A stretch of 64,000 nt of DNA, taken from contig CAVUPF010000010.1 in assembly GCA_963743285.1 (NCBI GenBank), positions 17,336 through 81,335 on the forward strand, read 5' to 3'. Under the pieces are notes generated by a model, which was not told the origin of the DNA, made no database searches, and saw nothing but the letters and a program-made list of their open reading frames with translations. Numbering within the stretch: the first letter of the stretch is position 1; every line of letters starts with the position of its first letter. Made by a program: the position numbers and the translations under genes. Shown here one piece after another: positions 55,145-63,995 of this stretch. This DNA is from CAVUPF01 sp963743285. GTDB lineage: Bacteria; Actinomycetota; Thermoleophilia; Solirubrobacterales; 70-9.

Positions 55145-56310
55145 CCAACACATCAAGTCTGCTCGAGAGCTTCCGTGGAGAGTTTCCGCGGCAGCCCCTC
55201 AACGCTCGCCGCGTCGCCGGTGCGCTAGAGGCACCAGGGTGCCAGCGACGCACTGCGCTCGACGCCGCGGCAGTCAATTTGGACAAGCTCGGGAGCCTGA
55301 TCAGCGGCGTCCCTAGGGACCGGCAGTCGCCGTTCGCGATCAGCCGCGGCAACCAGTTCGAGCAGCAGGTAATGGCCAACGGGATGGCCGAGATCGTCTC
55401 CCTCGCGCGCCGTCATCTTGACCTTGAGATTCCCGAGGTCCGTCAGCACGACCTCTCCGCCTCGGCGCTGAAAGAAGCCTACCCCGGCGTGACCGGCACC
55501 AGGATGAACGAGCTGCGGGCGAGACTCACCCGCCAGCGAGCCGTAGAGATGCTCACCGACCCGACCCAGGCTTACAACCTCATCCGCCACGCCATGACCC
55601 GTCTCGACTTCGGCGGCGAGATTGTCTACCTCGAGCAGGACGTGTTGGCCTTTGCCGTCGACGGACGAATTCACGTCGTCGAGATCAAGTCCTATCCTCG
55701 CATCGACGGGCGTGCCGACCCCACCAAAGCCTCAGCCACGGTCCGCCAAATCGCGGTCTACGTGCTGAGTCTGCAGCACCTGATGGTCGAGATCGCTGCA
55801 CCTCCAGACGTGGTTAACACCACCACGATGATCGTGCTGCCAGAGAACCTCTCCTTCCGGCCAACTGCGGTCACCATCGACATCGATATGTATGTGCGCC
55901 GCCTGCGCCGCCAACTCGCGTCGGTCCCGCGGGCGGCAGAGATCCTCGATGTCATCCCTGTCGGGACCCGGCTACCAGCTCACCCTGTCGACGGAGCCGC
56001 CGACGACGCACTGGCCGCGGCCGCAACAGCCGCCCGCGAGGCCCTCGCGCAGCTGCCCCCGCGGTTCACGGACGGTTGCGTTTCCTGCCCACTATTCCAC
56101 CACTGTCGCGACGAAGCGGAACTCCACTGCTCCACCGCCCGACTCGGTTTGGCCGTGGCAGGCGCTTGTGGCAACGTCACCGACATCGCTGCGGCCCTCG
56201 ACTTGGCCGAGGGCCGCCGAGTCCCGGCCGACGCGTCCGAGGCGGCGGTTGCGGCCACCCTCGCGAGGGGCGCCGCCGCGGCCCGACTCGCCGCCGGAGG
56301 ACTCGCGTGA
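55141..56310 (+). CDS. Cas4/RecB-like PD-(D/E)XK nuclease with Fe-S cysteines
   Basis: The 389-aa protein carries the RecB-nuclease core: RGNQFEQQV (Glu74), Asp174 in FAVDGRIHVV, Glu181 and Lys183 in VVEIKSYP, and the QxxxY motif (Gln203, Tyr207). Four cysteines, Cys34 in APGCQRR and Cys313, 316 and 322 in GCVSCPLFHHC, match the one-plus-three arrangement of Cas4 and AddB iron-sulfur clusters. No cas genes or CRISPR array are in the window. It is coupled to the genes on both sides by ATGA and GTGA overlaps. Confidence 0.88.
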   Translation: MTNTSSLLESFRGEFPRQPLNARRVAGALEAPGCQRRTALDAAAVNLDKLGSLISGVPRDRQSPFAISRGNQFEQQVMANGMAEIVSLARRHLDLEIPEVRQHDLSASALKEAYPGVTGTRMNELRARLTRQRAVEMLTDPTQAYNLIRHAMTRLDFGGEIVYLEQDVLAFAVDGRIHVVEIKSYPRIDGRADPTKASATVRQIAVYVLSLQHLMVEIAAPPDVVNTTTMIVLPENLSFRPTAVTIDIDMYVRRLRRQLASVPRAAEILDVIPVGTRLPAHPVDGAADDALAAAATAAREALAQLPPRFTDGCVSCPLFHHCRDEAELHCSTARLGLAVAGACGNVTDIAAALDLAEGRRVPADASEAAVAATLARGAAAARLAAGGLA

Positions 56311-57727
56311 ACGCCCTGCACACCCATCAGGCCCTTCTAGCTGCCACTGAGGGGCGGGCCATCGCGAAGACCACCCGGCGCCACGTCCATCTGAGCGAAC
56401 GTCCGCTTGTCCTCGTCGGCTACCACCTTGCTGGCGATCCCGGCGCGCCCCTCGCGTTGATCTGGGGCACCAACCGTGACGAGGAGCCCCATTGCATGGT
56501 GGTCCCGGAGCCCCGTAATCGTGGCCTCCGGTTCGAGGCCCTTGCCGAATTCGCCACGGAGTTCTTGGCCTATCTCTGCGAGTTCGAGGACTACGACGAG
56601 ACCGACGTGTGCGTGGACGCACCTCAACTCGTCGTCCCCAATACTGCCACCGCGAATTGGCTTGTCGGGATCGTCGGCCGCTTTACCCGCAACCTGCGGA
56701 CCGACGGCGACATGCCAGCGCCACCATCGGTTCCGCTGGCAGGAAAGCACTTGTCCTTCTTTGCTGACCTCATGCCCGGAAGCTGCCTTGTGCTGGCCGC
56801 CACCGACGCGCTCACCAGCCACTGGCAAACGGGCCAGCTTCCGTCAGAGGATCTCAATCTGGCAGCCCTACTCGGCTGGATCGACCCCCCTGTGGGTATG
56901 GCCGGGCCGCAGGCCGCCCGGGCGGGTGAGGCGTTATCCCCCGGCCGGCCCTAATTCCGACCCGAACTGGGATGCCGAGACGCTGGCCGAGCTGATCCAG
57001 GATTGGCACGCCGCCGAGGACGATGCTGCACGGTCCGCCGTACGACGTGAGCTTGAGGGCGAGATTCGCGAGCAGCTCACGCCAGGATGGGCGGACTGTT
57101 GGCGGGCACTGGATTGCGTCGATTCCCTGACGGCCGCCGACCACGTCACCAGCCGGTGGGAGTCGGACCGTCGCAACTGGACCATCCACTGCGCCCGTAT
57201 CGCCGAGGGCCGGGCGTACTTCCGCAACGTCCCCGACGCCAGTCCAGGACGCAAACCGCCTCAGGTTCCTGGAGGCCTCCACCGACGACCTTCAGCGGGA
57301 GATGGCCTGGGACGACCCGCTCGTGATGGCAGCGGTGGTTGCCAGCGGTGAAGCCCTCGCCGGTCGCGTCGTGGCAGCCGACCCCGAGCGCAGGAGCCGG
57401 AGCGCCAGCGGCAGGGCGGTGCGCCGACCCCTGATCTCCATCAAACCTGCCCTTGAGTTCGATCGACCGGCCGGAACGACGCTCTTCCTCTCGACTAATC
57501 CCGACGTGAAGCTCGAGGTGCTTTCCTCCGACGCCAGCGGCTTGATCCGAGCACAGGTGGTCAAGGGTGCCAACCAAACCACTACGATCGGGCGTCTGCC
57601 TGAAGTGGAAGATGACGTGGTCCTCAGCCCCTACGGACGGCCCGAGCGATATCAGCGGTCGAAGGTTGAGGATGTCCCCTGGACGCATGAGCAAAACCTC
57701 GAAGACAGCCCCGAGGAGTCCACGTGA
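56307..57727 (+). pseudogene. Operon protein of unknown family, two frameshifts
   Basis: Starts GTG 56307, overlapping the nuclease stop. The first part (HLSERPLVLVGYHLAGDPGA, RFEALAEFATEFLAYLCEFE) shifts frame near 56900-56945, the second (WDAETLAELIQDWHAAEDDA) shifts again near 57235-57250, and the third ends LEDSPEEST at 57727. All three parts have consistent composition, so about 470 aa are encoded once corrected. I recognise no domain. The stop overlaps the helicase start (GTGA at 57724). Confidence 0.7.
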
Positions 57728-59049
57728 GCGGGGCGGGGGCCGTCGCGACTACGCAGGAGGAAGTATGGGCCACCGTTGCGACGGGCACCCGCTCGACGCT
57801 GGTCGACAGTCCGCCGGGCGCCGGGAAGTCGACGCTCGTCCGAGAGATCAGCCGCCGTGCGCGACAGCGCGAACAAGTGCCCATCGTCGTCCAAACCAAT
57901 GACCAGGCCGACGACATGATCCGTGGCTTCATTGCCGACCAGCGGCGCAGTGCCCCGGTTACGGTTTGCGTCGGCCGCCTCCACGCAGGCGACTACGTCC
58001 CGCCCGCCGACCTCTACGCCCAGGCGGGACTGATGTTTAGCAAGGCCATCGCCGACCTAAATGACAGCGATGTGATCGTCGCTACCGCCGCCAAGTGGGC
58101 GACTATCGGGTTCGACCGGACTTGGCCGTTCGCCATCGTGGACGAGGCATACCAGATGCGTTGGATCACCTGCTCCCAATCGGTGCCGTGATGGAGGCTC
58201 TTCTTTTGGTCGGCGATCCCGGACAGCTGGCTCCTTTCCACCACCGCAGACGACACCCGATTCCGCGGTCGGCCACTCTTCCCGGTCGAGACCGCGCCCG
58301 CGACGATCCTGACCACCCAGCCGGCGACGCGCCTCTCCTTGCCGATCTCGTGGCGCCTGCCCAGCCACGGGGCCAGTTTGGTCTCCGACGCCTTCTACGA
58401 GATTCCTTTTACCGCCAGCACCCAGGCACAACAGCGGCGCCTCCGACGCGGCGTTACCCCGCTGCATCCCGGACGGGCAACAGCCGCGGTAAACAGTGCG
58501 ACACGATACGGGTGGGCCTACCTCGAGCTCAACGACTTGCCGATGCCGCAGACCGACCCCGAGGCCGTCGAGGCGATTGTCAATGTCGTCAAGGCACTCC
58601 TCGAAGCCGACATCACGATCGAGGACGAGCAAGGAACCCGGCACCTGCAGCCCCGCGATATCGCCGTCGGCGTTACCCATCGCGACCAACGAGACCACGT
58701 CCGCACCGCGCTCCAGAACACCCGTATGCGGTCCGGACTGTCCGTCGATGATGTCGTAGTCGATACCGCCAACGTCCTCCAAGGCCGTGAGTTCGAGATC
58801 GTCGTCGTCTGGCACCCGCTGTCTGGCCGCCGCGACGCCAGCGAGTTCCATCTCGACGCTGGCCGGCTATGTGTGCTGTTGAGCCGACATCGACACGCCT
58901 GCATCGTCGTCTCCCGCGGCGGGATCCGCGACCAACTCGCCGCTCATGCCCCAACCGAACCTGTGTGGCTGGGCGAGAAGGCGCCGGTTCTGGATGGGTG
59001 GCACGGCCACCTCACTGTGCTCGACCACCTCACGCAACATGCGGTCTGA
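57724..59049 (+). pseudogene. SF1-type helicase, two frameshifts
   Basis: Helicase motifs appear in order: Walker A DSPPGAGKSTLV, Walker B AIVDEAYQM, motif III LLVGDPGQLAPF, motif IV region LPISWRLPSHGASLVSDAFY, then VVVDTANVLQGREFEIVVVW and RLCVLLSRHRHACIVVS for motifs V and VI. Shifts near 58145-58180 and 58228-58242 separate these into three frames. Joined, about 440 aa, a compact Upf1-like helicase. It would unwind or translocate DNA for the nuclease in the same operon. Either the system has recently decayed or the assembly has indels. Confidence 0.82.
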
Positions 59050-59800
59050 CAATCAGAAATTGAGGCCCGAGGGCTAGGGTAGACCGGGCGTGATTATCTC
59101 ACCGAGGATTCCTCGCAATCCTGCGCGACGCCTTCGGGACCGAAGTTTCCATTTCTCTCTATGGATCGTGCGTTGCTCATTCCGCAACTGCGACTTGGAA
59201 TGTCATGTCAGGGCCAAGCCAGACAATCATGTGCTCGATGCCGACCACCCAACCTTGATCAACTCTGCCACATGGCAAATCTGGTCAGGTTGAGAAAGGC
59301 ACCGCCGCTGTCGTACAGGCCAATGATGTCGTCATGGATTCAGCTGGGTCCAAAGACGAAGGTTGAAACTGGTCGGCGCGCAAACCAAAGCGGTTCGCGG
59401 CGCGGGTATCGACGTTTCGTGATCCAATCCAGCTGCCGCGTGCCTCGTCCAGCCGAGCCGACGCAATGGTTCCGCTATTGGCGAATTGCTAGACCAGCTC
59501 AGGTTCGGTCGGGGCCAGCCGCGCTCCCTCGCGTCGGCACTTAGCGAGCACAGCGATGCATTCGGGCAGCTGACTGCGGCCCGAACAGGAGGAGCTGGAA
59601 GTTCTCGTCGTTGGAATCGCGGTGCTGGACCGCCGACGCCGGCGGCTCGTCGGCACGCTCATCAACGAGCTGCACACGCCCCAAACCGGAGGGCCTCACG
59701 CTGCACCACCTTGACGCCCTGCGAAGTGCCAAGCCACGTCAGACAGCACCGCCGGGCGATCGGAACTTGAAAAGTGACGTCGGTGCGCCGCGTCGGCGCG
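59050..59800. other. Gene-poor region between helicase and RES gene
   Basis: No frame here has a recognisable domain. Base composition is lower in GC between 59090 and 59400 than around it, which suggests foreign or decayed DNA. A short minus-strand frame at 59541-59700 (RVQLVDERADEPPASAVQHR) is protein-like but lacks support. Confidence 0.4.
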
Positions 59801-60454
59801 TCACTCAGCTAACGGATCGCCGCCGAAGGGCCGGCTGGCGAGGTCTGCGACAACGTGGATCTGGCCGACCACGAACGGCTGCGGTGGCCCCTGGCTCGCC
59901 GGCTTCTCTCGCGGTCCCGCTGCATCAAACAGCGCCAGCCCGTTCCGATGGTCGGGATCCTTCCGCAAGCGGTAGAGGATCCCATGAAACCCTCCCGCCC
60001 ATGCTGCCTGAGCCCACGGTCGAGCTTCGTGGCGCTCCAGCCGTTCGATCCGCTCCGGAGCGCCAAACGCGGTCACCGCGGGCGATGTGAAGTCTGCGAT
60101 CGGTTTGTCGTAGAAGTCGTCCAGCGCCATTACCGAGACATTCCGCTCACTCACGGCCTTCATCGTTTGCGCCGGCGTGAGACCTCGGAGAGAGAGCGCC
60201 TCCATCGCGACCGCGTCGTCGTAGTAGCCGACGTAGCACGTACCCATCGGCGCCGGCAAGTCGAACCGACCGACGTCGGCCGATTCGTCATGCGACTCGA
60301 TGCTCGAGAAATGCCACGCACCCAAGCCAGCCCGATGGACGCGCCACAATTGGCCATCGGCCGCACCGAATCGCACCTGCGGGAAATCAGGTGGAAGCGC
60401 CGCTGGCGCGCGCGGACTGCCAACCGGCCGCTTACGCCAAAGACGACGCCACAT
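59801..60454 (-). CDS. RES-domain protein (NAD-degrading toxin type)
   Basis: The protein from ATG 60454 (217 aa) shows the RES fold landmarks: QLWRVHRAGLGAWHFSS with the conserved Arg, GTCYVGYYDDAVAMEALS with the Glu, and ADFTSPAVTAFGAPERIERL with the Ser. Known RES toxins degrade NAD and pair with an Xre-type antitoxin just upstream. No such antitoxin is visible here: upstream are only decayed tRNA-like sequences. It may be an orphan or a non-toxic relative. Confidence 0.75.
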   Translation of the reverse strand: MWRRLWRKRPVGSPRAPAALPPDFPQVRFGAADGQLWRVHRAGLGAWHFSSIESHDESADVGRFDLPAPMGTCYVGYYDDAVAMEALSLRGLTPAQTMKAVSERNVSVMALDDFYDKPIADFTSPAVTAFGAPERIERLERHEARPWAQAAWAGGFHGILYRLRKDPDHRNGLALFDAAGPREKPASQGPPQPFVVGQIHVVADLASRPFGGDPLAE

Positions 60455-60661
60455 GGCACGGATCGGCACCCACGCGAGCCTATCGATCGGATCGCAACGC
60501 GACGTCCAACTTTCGCTCTGCAACGGATTCGGCCGACGCCGCAACGGATTTGCAACGGAGCGGCCGCCGAACAGCCGCTAACGCTAGAGAAAGCGTGTCG
60601 CGCAAGCCCAGCATCTGCGGGCATTTTCGGCGATGTTCGCGCGTCGGCGCGAAACGTGAAG

Positions 60662-60706
60662 CAATCGGGGCGCCCGGATTCAAACCGGGGACCATCGGTC
60701 CGCGGA
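60662..60706 (-). pseudogene. tRNA 3'-end fragment, copy A
   Basis: On the minus strand this reads a T-arm (CCCGGTTTGAATCCGGG) followed by an acceptor-like CGCCCCGA. The 5' half of a tRNA is missing. AATCGGGGCG at its edge is shared with 61490 and 62419, which suggests an attachment-site core. Confidence 0.6.
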
Positions 60707-60878
60707 GCACCTGTCGCGACTCCAAGCAAAATCAGCCTCGGGGCCGAAGGCCTGCAGACGAGGCAGCACCCGGATGACCCCTTGGTGCCCAAATGTGGTG
60801 CCCAAGGAACCAAGCTGCCGAGTGTCGACGTGGGTCGTTGACGCCCTATTCGGCACTAGACTGCGGTTGCCGTCAAAG

Positions 60879-60935
60879 TGCCCCCGCCGGGACTCGAACC
60901 CGGGCCGCGCGGCTTAAAAGGCTCGGCGTCGCCCG
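60879..60935 (-). pseudogene. tRNA 3'-half fragment, different tRNA
   Basis: The minus strand gives CCGGGTTCGAGTCCCGG, a perfect T-arm, and CGGGGGCA as acceptor 3' strand. The matching 5' acceptor strand (TGCCCCCG) is not found in the next 60 bp, so the tRNA is incomplete. It lies just past the end of the DUF6011 gene. Confidence 0.6.
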
Positions 60936-60952
60936 CGCAAGAACTCATCAAT

Positions 60953-61261
60953 TCAGCCGCGCGATTCATCGAGATCCAGGCACTCTTGATCTCGCAAGCG
61001 CGCTATTGCATCCGCCTCCGCAGCAACTCGCTCGCCGAAGCGCTGATACCAAGCGTCTCGCCTCCAGCGGCGGCGATCGACTGCCCGGGCATTCTCACGC
61101 AGCTTCTGTGCACGCTGAGGGTCAATGCTGCGGCATCTTTCGCCGAGCCCATCCTGCCGACGCTCTGGATCGTGCAAGGCACGCCCACAGCAGACACAGC
61201 GGTGAAACTCCCACCCGCCGGACTCTGATACCTCGATCCAATCTCCTCGCCACGCAGACAT
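60953..61261 (-). CDS. DUF6011-like small zinc-binding protein
   Basis: The 102-aa protein has a four-cysteine motif CVCCGRALHDPERRQDGLGE followed by RC, the pattern of DUF6011, probably binding one zinc. The rest is a charged helix (RAQKLRENARAVDRRRWRRD). Such proteins occur on actinobacterial phages and integrative elements; role unknown. It sits between tRNA-like fragments near the recombinase gene. Confidence 0.7.
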   Translation of the reverse strand: MSAWRGDWIEVSESGGWEFHRCVCCGRALHDPERRQDGLGERCRSIDPQRAQKLRENARAVDRRRWRRDAWYQRFGERVAAEADAIARLRDQECLDLDESRG

Positions 61262-61426
61262 ACCGACAGCTTCATCATCTCACCCGCGCCTCATCGGTTC
61301 CCCATGAGCGACGAAAGTCACCGCCGACATCGGCCGTCACTCCGGTCACCCCGATTGCGTCTGACTCAACGCCCGAATTGCGTCTGCATTGCATCTGGGA
61401 GAACCCCGCAAGACCCCGCAGCGCCG

Positions 61427-61540
61427 CCCATTGCGCTCGACGGCCTGGCTCTGTGCGGGGCCTTGCGGGCCCTGCGGATCTATAGATCCAATCGGGGCGT
61501 TTGGATTTGAGCCGGGACCGTCGGTCCACGGGGGGAGCCA
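61427..61540. repeat. Direct repeat with tRNA-like end, copy B
   Basis: About 75 bp from 61427 (CGCTCGACGGCCTGGCTCTG through GATCCAATCGGGGCG) match 62355-62430. A degenerate T-arm and GGACCGTCGGTCC follow, as in copy A (GGACCATCGGTCC). The copies B and C flank the membrane protein gene. Confidence 0.75.
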
Positions 61541-61688
61541 GCCAGCGATCTCTAGAGGCGATGTAGGCCGAGTCGCAGCGGCGCGGACACATTGCGCGTC
61601 CGGGTTCGTACTCTCCGCGCGGCGAGCGGCCCGGCGGTTGCCCTCCACCCCAACCCCCGTCCGTTCGGGCGCCTACCGTCATTGAGCC

Positions 61689-62240
61689 GTGCTTGCGCTC
61701 GCCCACGCATACGACCCCACCTACGAAGCGACCGTGGCGACCGTGATCCCCTTCGTCTTCATAGCGATCGTCGTTGATCTCGGGCTCGCCAAGAGATCGG
61801 CCACCCCGTTGGCCGCAGGCATCCTCCTGTCGATCGTGATCGTGCTACTCGCGTCGGAGTTGCTGTGCCTGAACGCGCTGTCCCTTCATCGAGAACTCAC
61901 CACCGACGAGAGCCCTCTGGTGGCGGGAGCGGTGCTGTTCTCCGGCACCGTCGTGCTGTACCGGGTCAGCGAGCCGCTCATCAAGACGACGGTCGCCCAC
62001 CCCATCGGAAGATGGATGGTCCGGTTGTTGGTGAGCTTTTTCATTCTGCTCGTGGTTCTGCATGGGGCGCGGGTCGTCAGCGGCGACACGGCAGTCGTCG
62101 CGTTCGCTTCATGGACGTTGATCCTCGGCGTGATCCTGCCCGGCATCGTCGGCGCGATCGCGCGCTTCGGGGCTAGACCAGGACCTCCGCAAACGGCGAG
62201 CACGGAGCACTCCGCGCCCGACCCCGAAGCTGAGACTTAG
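61689..62240 (+). CDS. Integral membrane protein, five helices
   Basis: The 183-aa product starts with GTG at 61689 and has five hydrophobic segments (VATVIPFVFIAIVVDLGLA, LAAGILLSIVIVLLASELLC, LVAGAVLFSGTVVLYRVS, RLLVSFFILLVVLHGARVV, WTLILGVILPGIVGAIARF). No family recognised. It lies between two direct repeats with tRNA-like ends and is therefore probably cargo of a small inserted segment. Confidence 0.65.
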   Translation: MLALAHAYDPTYEATVATVIPFVFIAIVVDLGLAKRSATPLAAGILLSIVIVLLASELLCLNALSLHRELTTDESPLVAGAVLFSGTVVLYRVSEPLIKTTVAHPIGRWMVRLLVSFFILLVVLHGARVVSGDTAVVAFASWTLILGVILPGIVGAIARFGARPGPPQTASTEHSAPDPEAET

Positions 62241-62354
62241 GGCAGGTCCCTTCACGACCAACGAGGTCGGTTTGGGAGTCGCGCGGTACAGGCCACCTAG
62301 CCTGGCTGGCCTTGCTCAAACGCCTGCAGGGCAAGGAACCGGTTTAGGCCATGT

Positions 62355-62432
62355 CCCATCGCGCTCGACGGCTTGGCTCTGTGCGGGGCTTTGCGGGGCC
62401 ACGCGGATATATAGATCCAATCGGGGCGCCCG
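62355..62432. repeat. Direct repeat with tRNA-like end, copy C
   Basis: Matches copy B (61427-61503), with GATATATAGATCCAATCGGGGCG against GATCTATAGATCCAATCGGGGCG. Lies directly upstream of the HTH-recombinase gene pair. The tRNA-like part is cut short after CGCCCGGATTTCAG. Confidence 0.75.
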
Positions 62433-62481
62433 GATTTCAGCCGATGCAATGGGCGTTCTGGCTGGACAGAAGATCTGCGCC

Positions 62482-62787
62482 ATGACCCTTGAAAACTCCG
62501 ACCCTCGACGCCCTTCACCCCCTCGCCTCGGTTTGACCGTGGAGGAGGCCGCTGAAGCGGTCGGTATGAGCGAGTCATCATTCAAGCGCCATGTTCAGCC
62601 GGAGCTTCGAATCGTCCGCCGCGGAAGGCTGCGGATCATCCCCGTGCCGGAGATCGAAAGATGGCTGGAAGGCAACGCAACATTGGCCGCGACTACGAAC
62701 GCGACGTCTAGGATGACGACATCAACAAAGCGCCCCCGCGCCGTTAGAGCGGCCGGGGGCATGGCCCACGGAGGGATGACTCCATGA
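62482..62787 (+). CDS. Small helix-turn-helix protein, excisionase-like
   Basis: The 101-aa protein starts at ATG 62482 and has a MerR/Xis-type helix-turn-helix: LGLTVEEAAEAVGMSESSFK, then a wing (LRIVRRGRLRIIPVPEIERW). The remainder is Thr/Arg-rich. Its stop overlaps the recombinase start (ATGA at 62784), the usual arrangement of excisionase and integrase in actinobacterial elements. Confidence 0.82.
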   Translation: MTLENSDPRRPSPPRLGLTVEEAAEAVGMSESSFKRHVQPELRIVRRGRLRIIPVPEIERWLEGNATLAATTNATSRMTTSTKRPRAVRAAGGMAHGGMTP

Positions 62788-63926
62788 GCAACAAAGAGCG
62801 TAGTCCGGCCTTGCAGGGGATTGAAGTCCGGACGGACACGAAGGGGCGCAAGCGATACAGGGGCACCGCCCGCGACAAGTTCGTCGGCAAGCACCTACGG
62901 GGTCCGTGGACCGACTCGCTGGCCGAGGCGCGGTCTTGGCGAGTGGACGCACAGGCACGTCTGCAAGCAGGGACTCTCTCAGCTGCGACTGGCCCGACCC
63001 TTGCCAAGGCATCGGCGGAGTTCATCGCCGAGATGAAGTCTGGAGCGTTTCGTCAGAAGGGCGGGCATGTCTATAAGCCGAGCACAATCAGGGGGTACGA
63101 GCGCGACCTGAACAAGCGCGCGATCCCAGAGCTGGGCTCCAAGCGGATCGGCCGTCTACAGCGCCCTGAACTTCAACGATGGGTAGACGTTCTGACGACG
63201 GCCGAGCGGTCGCCGGGCACGGTCAGAAACATCGTTGCTGCGCTGCGGGCGCTGATCGGGTTCGCGGAACTGCGCGGGTGGGTCCGCCTCAACCCATGCA
63301 AGGGGCTACGGCTCCCAGCCGGTGAGAGGGCGCGCGATCGGATCGCGACTCCCTCCGAAGCGGCGGCGTTGATAGCTGCGCTGCGGCCGAAGGACCGAGC
63401 CGCACTCGGATTCGCCGTCTACGCGGGCCTGCGGCTCGGGGAGTTGCTGGCGCTCGACGTGTCCGCCGTCGACCTCGAGGGCGGCTGGATTCACGTCCAT
63501 CGGAGTTGGGACCCGGGGTCAAAGCAGTTCGTTCCCACCAAGTCGCGCAAGTCGCGCAAGGTGCCGACTATCGACAAGCTCACTGTGCTGTTGGCGGATC
63601 ACTTCATGCTGCTGAACCACGCGAGCGACGGGCTGATGTTTCCCAGTGCCAAAAACCCAGCGTGGCCGACCGACCCCGCCATCCTGCGCCGCCGCACCCA
63701 TCAACGCTGGGACGATGCGGAACTCGACCCCCTCGGATTCCATGAGGGGCGGCACACCTTCGCCAGCATCGCGATCGCCGCCGGGCTTAACGCCAAGACT
63801 CTCAGCACCTACCTGGGCCACGCGACAATCACCATAACCCTCGACCGCTACGGACACCTCATGCCCGGAAGCGAGGTCGAAGCGCGAGCGATGCTCGACG
63901 CTTACCTCGACAGGCCCGCGGACTGA
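62784..63926 (+). CDS. int: Tyrosine recombinase / integrase
   Basis: The 380-aa protein has an arm-binding start (RYRGTARDKFVGKHLRGPW), a core-binding domain (KPSTIRGYERDLNKRAIPEL) and a catalytic domain. Catalytic residues: Arg in YAGLRLGELLAL, Lys near SRKSRKVPTI, His-x-x-Arg in FHEGRHTFAS, His in YLGHATITITLDRYGH with the Tyr nucleophile. It is intact. It probably integrates the element at a tRNA gene; the attachment site could lie just right of the window or at the tRNA-like scars to its left. Confidence 0.94.
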   Translation: MSNKERSPALQGIEVRTDTKGRKRYRGTARDKFVGKHLRGPWTDSLAEARSWRVDAQARLQAGTLSAATGPTLAKASAEFIAEMKSGAFRQKGGHVYKPSTIRGYERDLNKRAIPELGSKRIGRLQRPELQRWVDVLTTAERSPGTVRNIVAALRALIGFAELRGWVRLNPCKGLRLPAGERARDRIATPSEAAALIAALRPKDRAALGFAVYAGLRLGELLALDVSAVDLEGGWIHVHRSWDPGSKQFVPTKSRKSRKVPTIDKLTVLLADHFMLLNHASDGLMFPSAKNPAWPTDPAILRRRTHQRWDDAELDPLGFHEGRHTFASIAIAAGLNAKTLSTYLGHATITITLDRYGHLMPGSEVEARAMLDAYLDRPAD

Positions 63927-63928
63927 TC

Positions 63929-63995
63929 CGTGGGGACGCCGTGGGGACGGTATGGGGACAAAACTGACCCCTTATGACCCCCTCTGACCCCGCAA
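63929..63995. repeat. Short repeats after the integrase, candidate arm-type sites
   Basis: TGGGGAC occurs three times at 10-11 bp spacing (about 63931, 63942, 63953), followed by three TGACCCC copies in the next 35 bp. Clusters like this directly after an integrase gene are typical for integrase arm-binding sites near att. Confidence 0.5.

Noticed and set aside
60879..60935. Complete tRNA gene
   Set aside because: T-arm and 3' acceptor strand are good, but the 5' acceptor strand and D-arm are not found, so only a fragment is reported.
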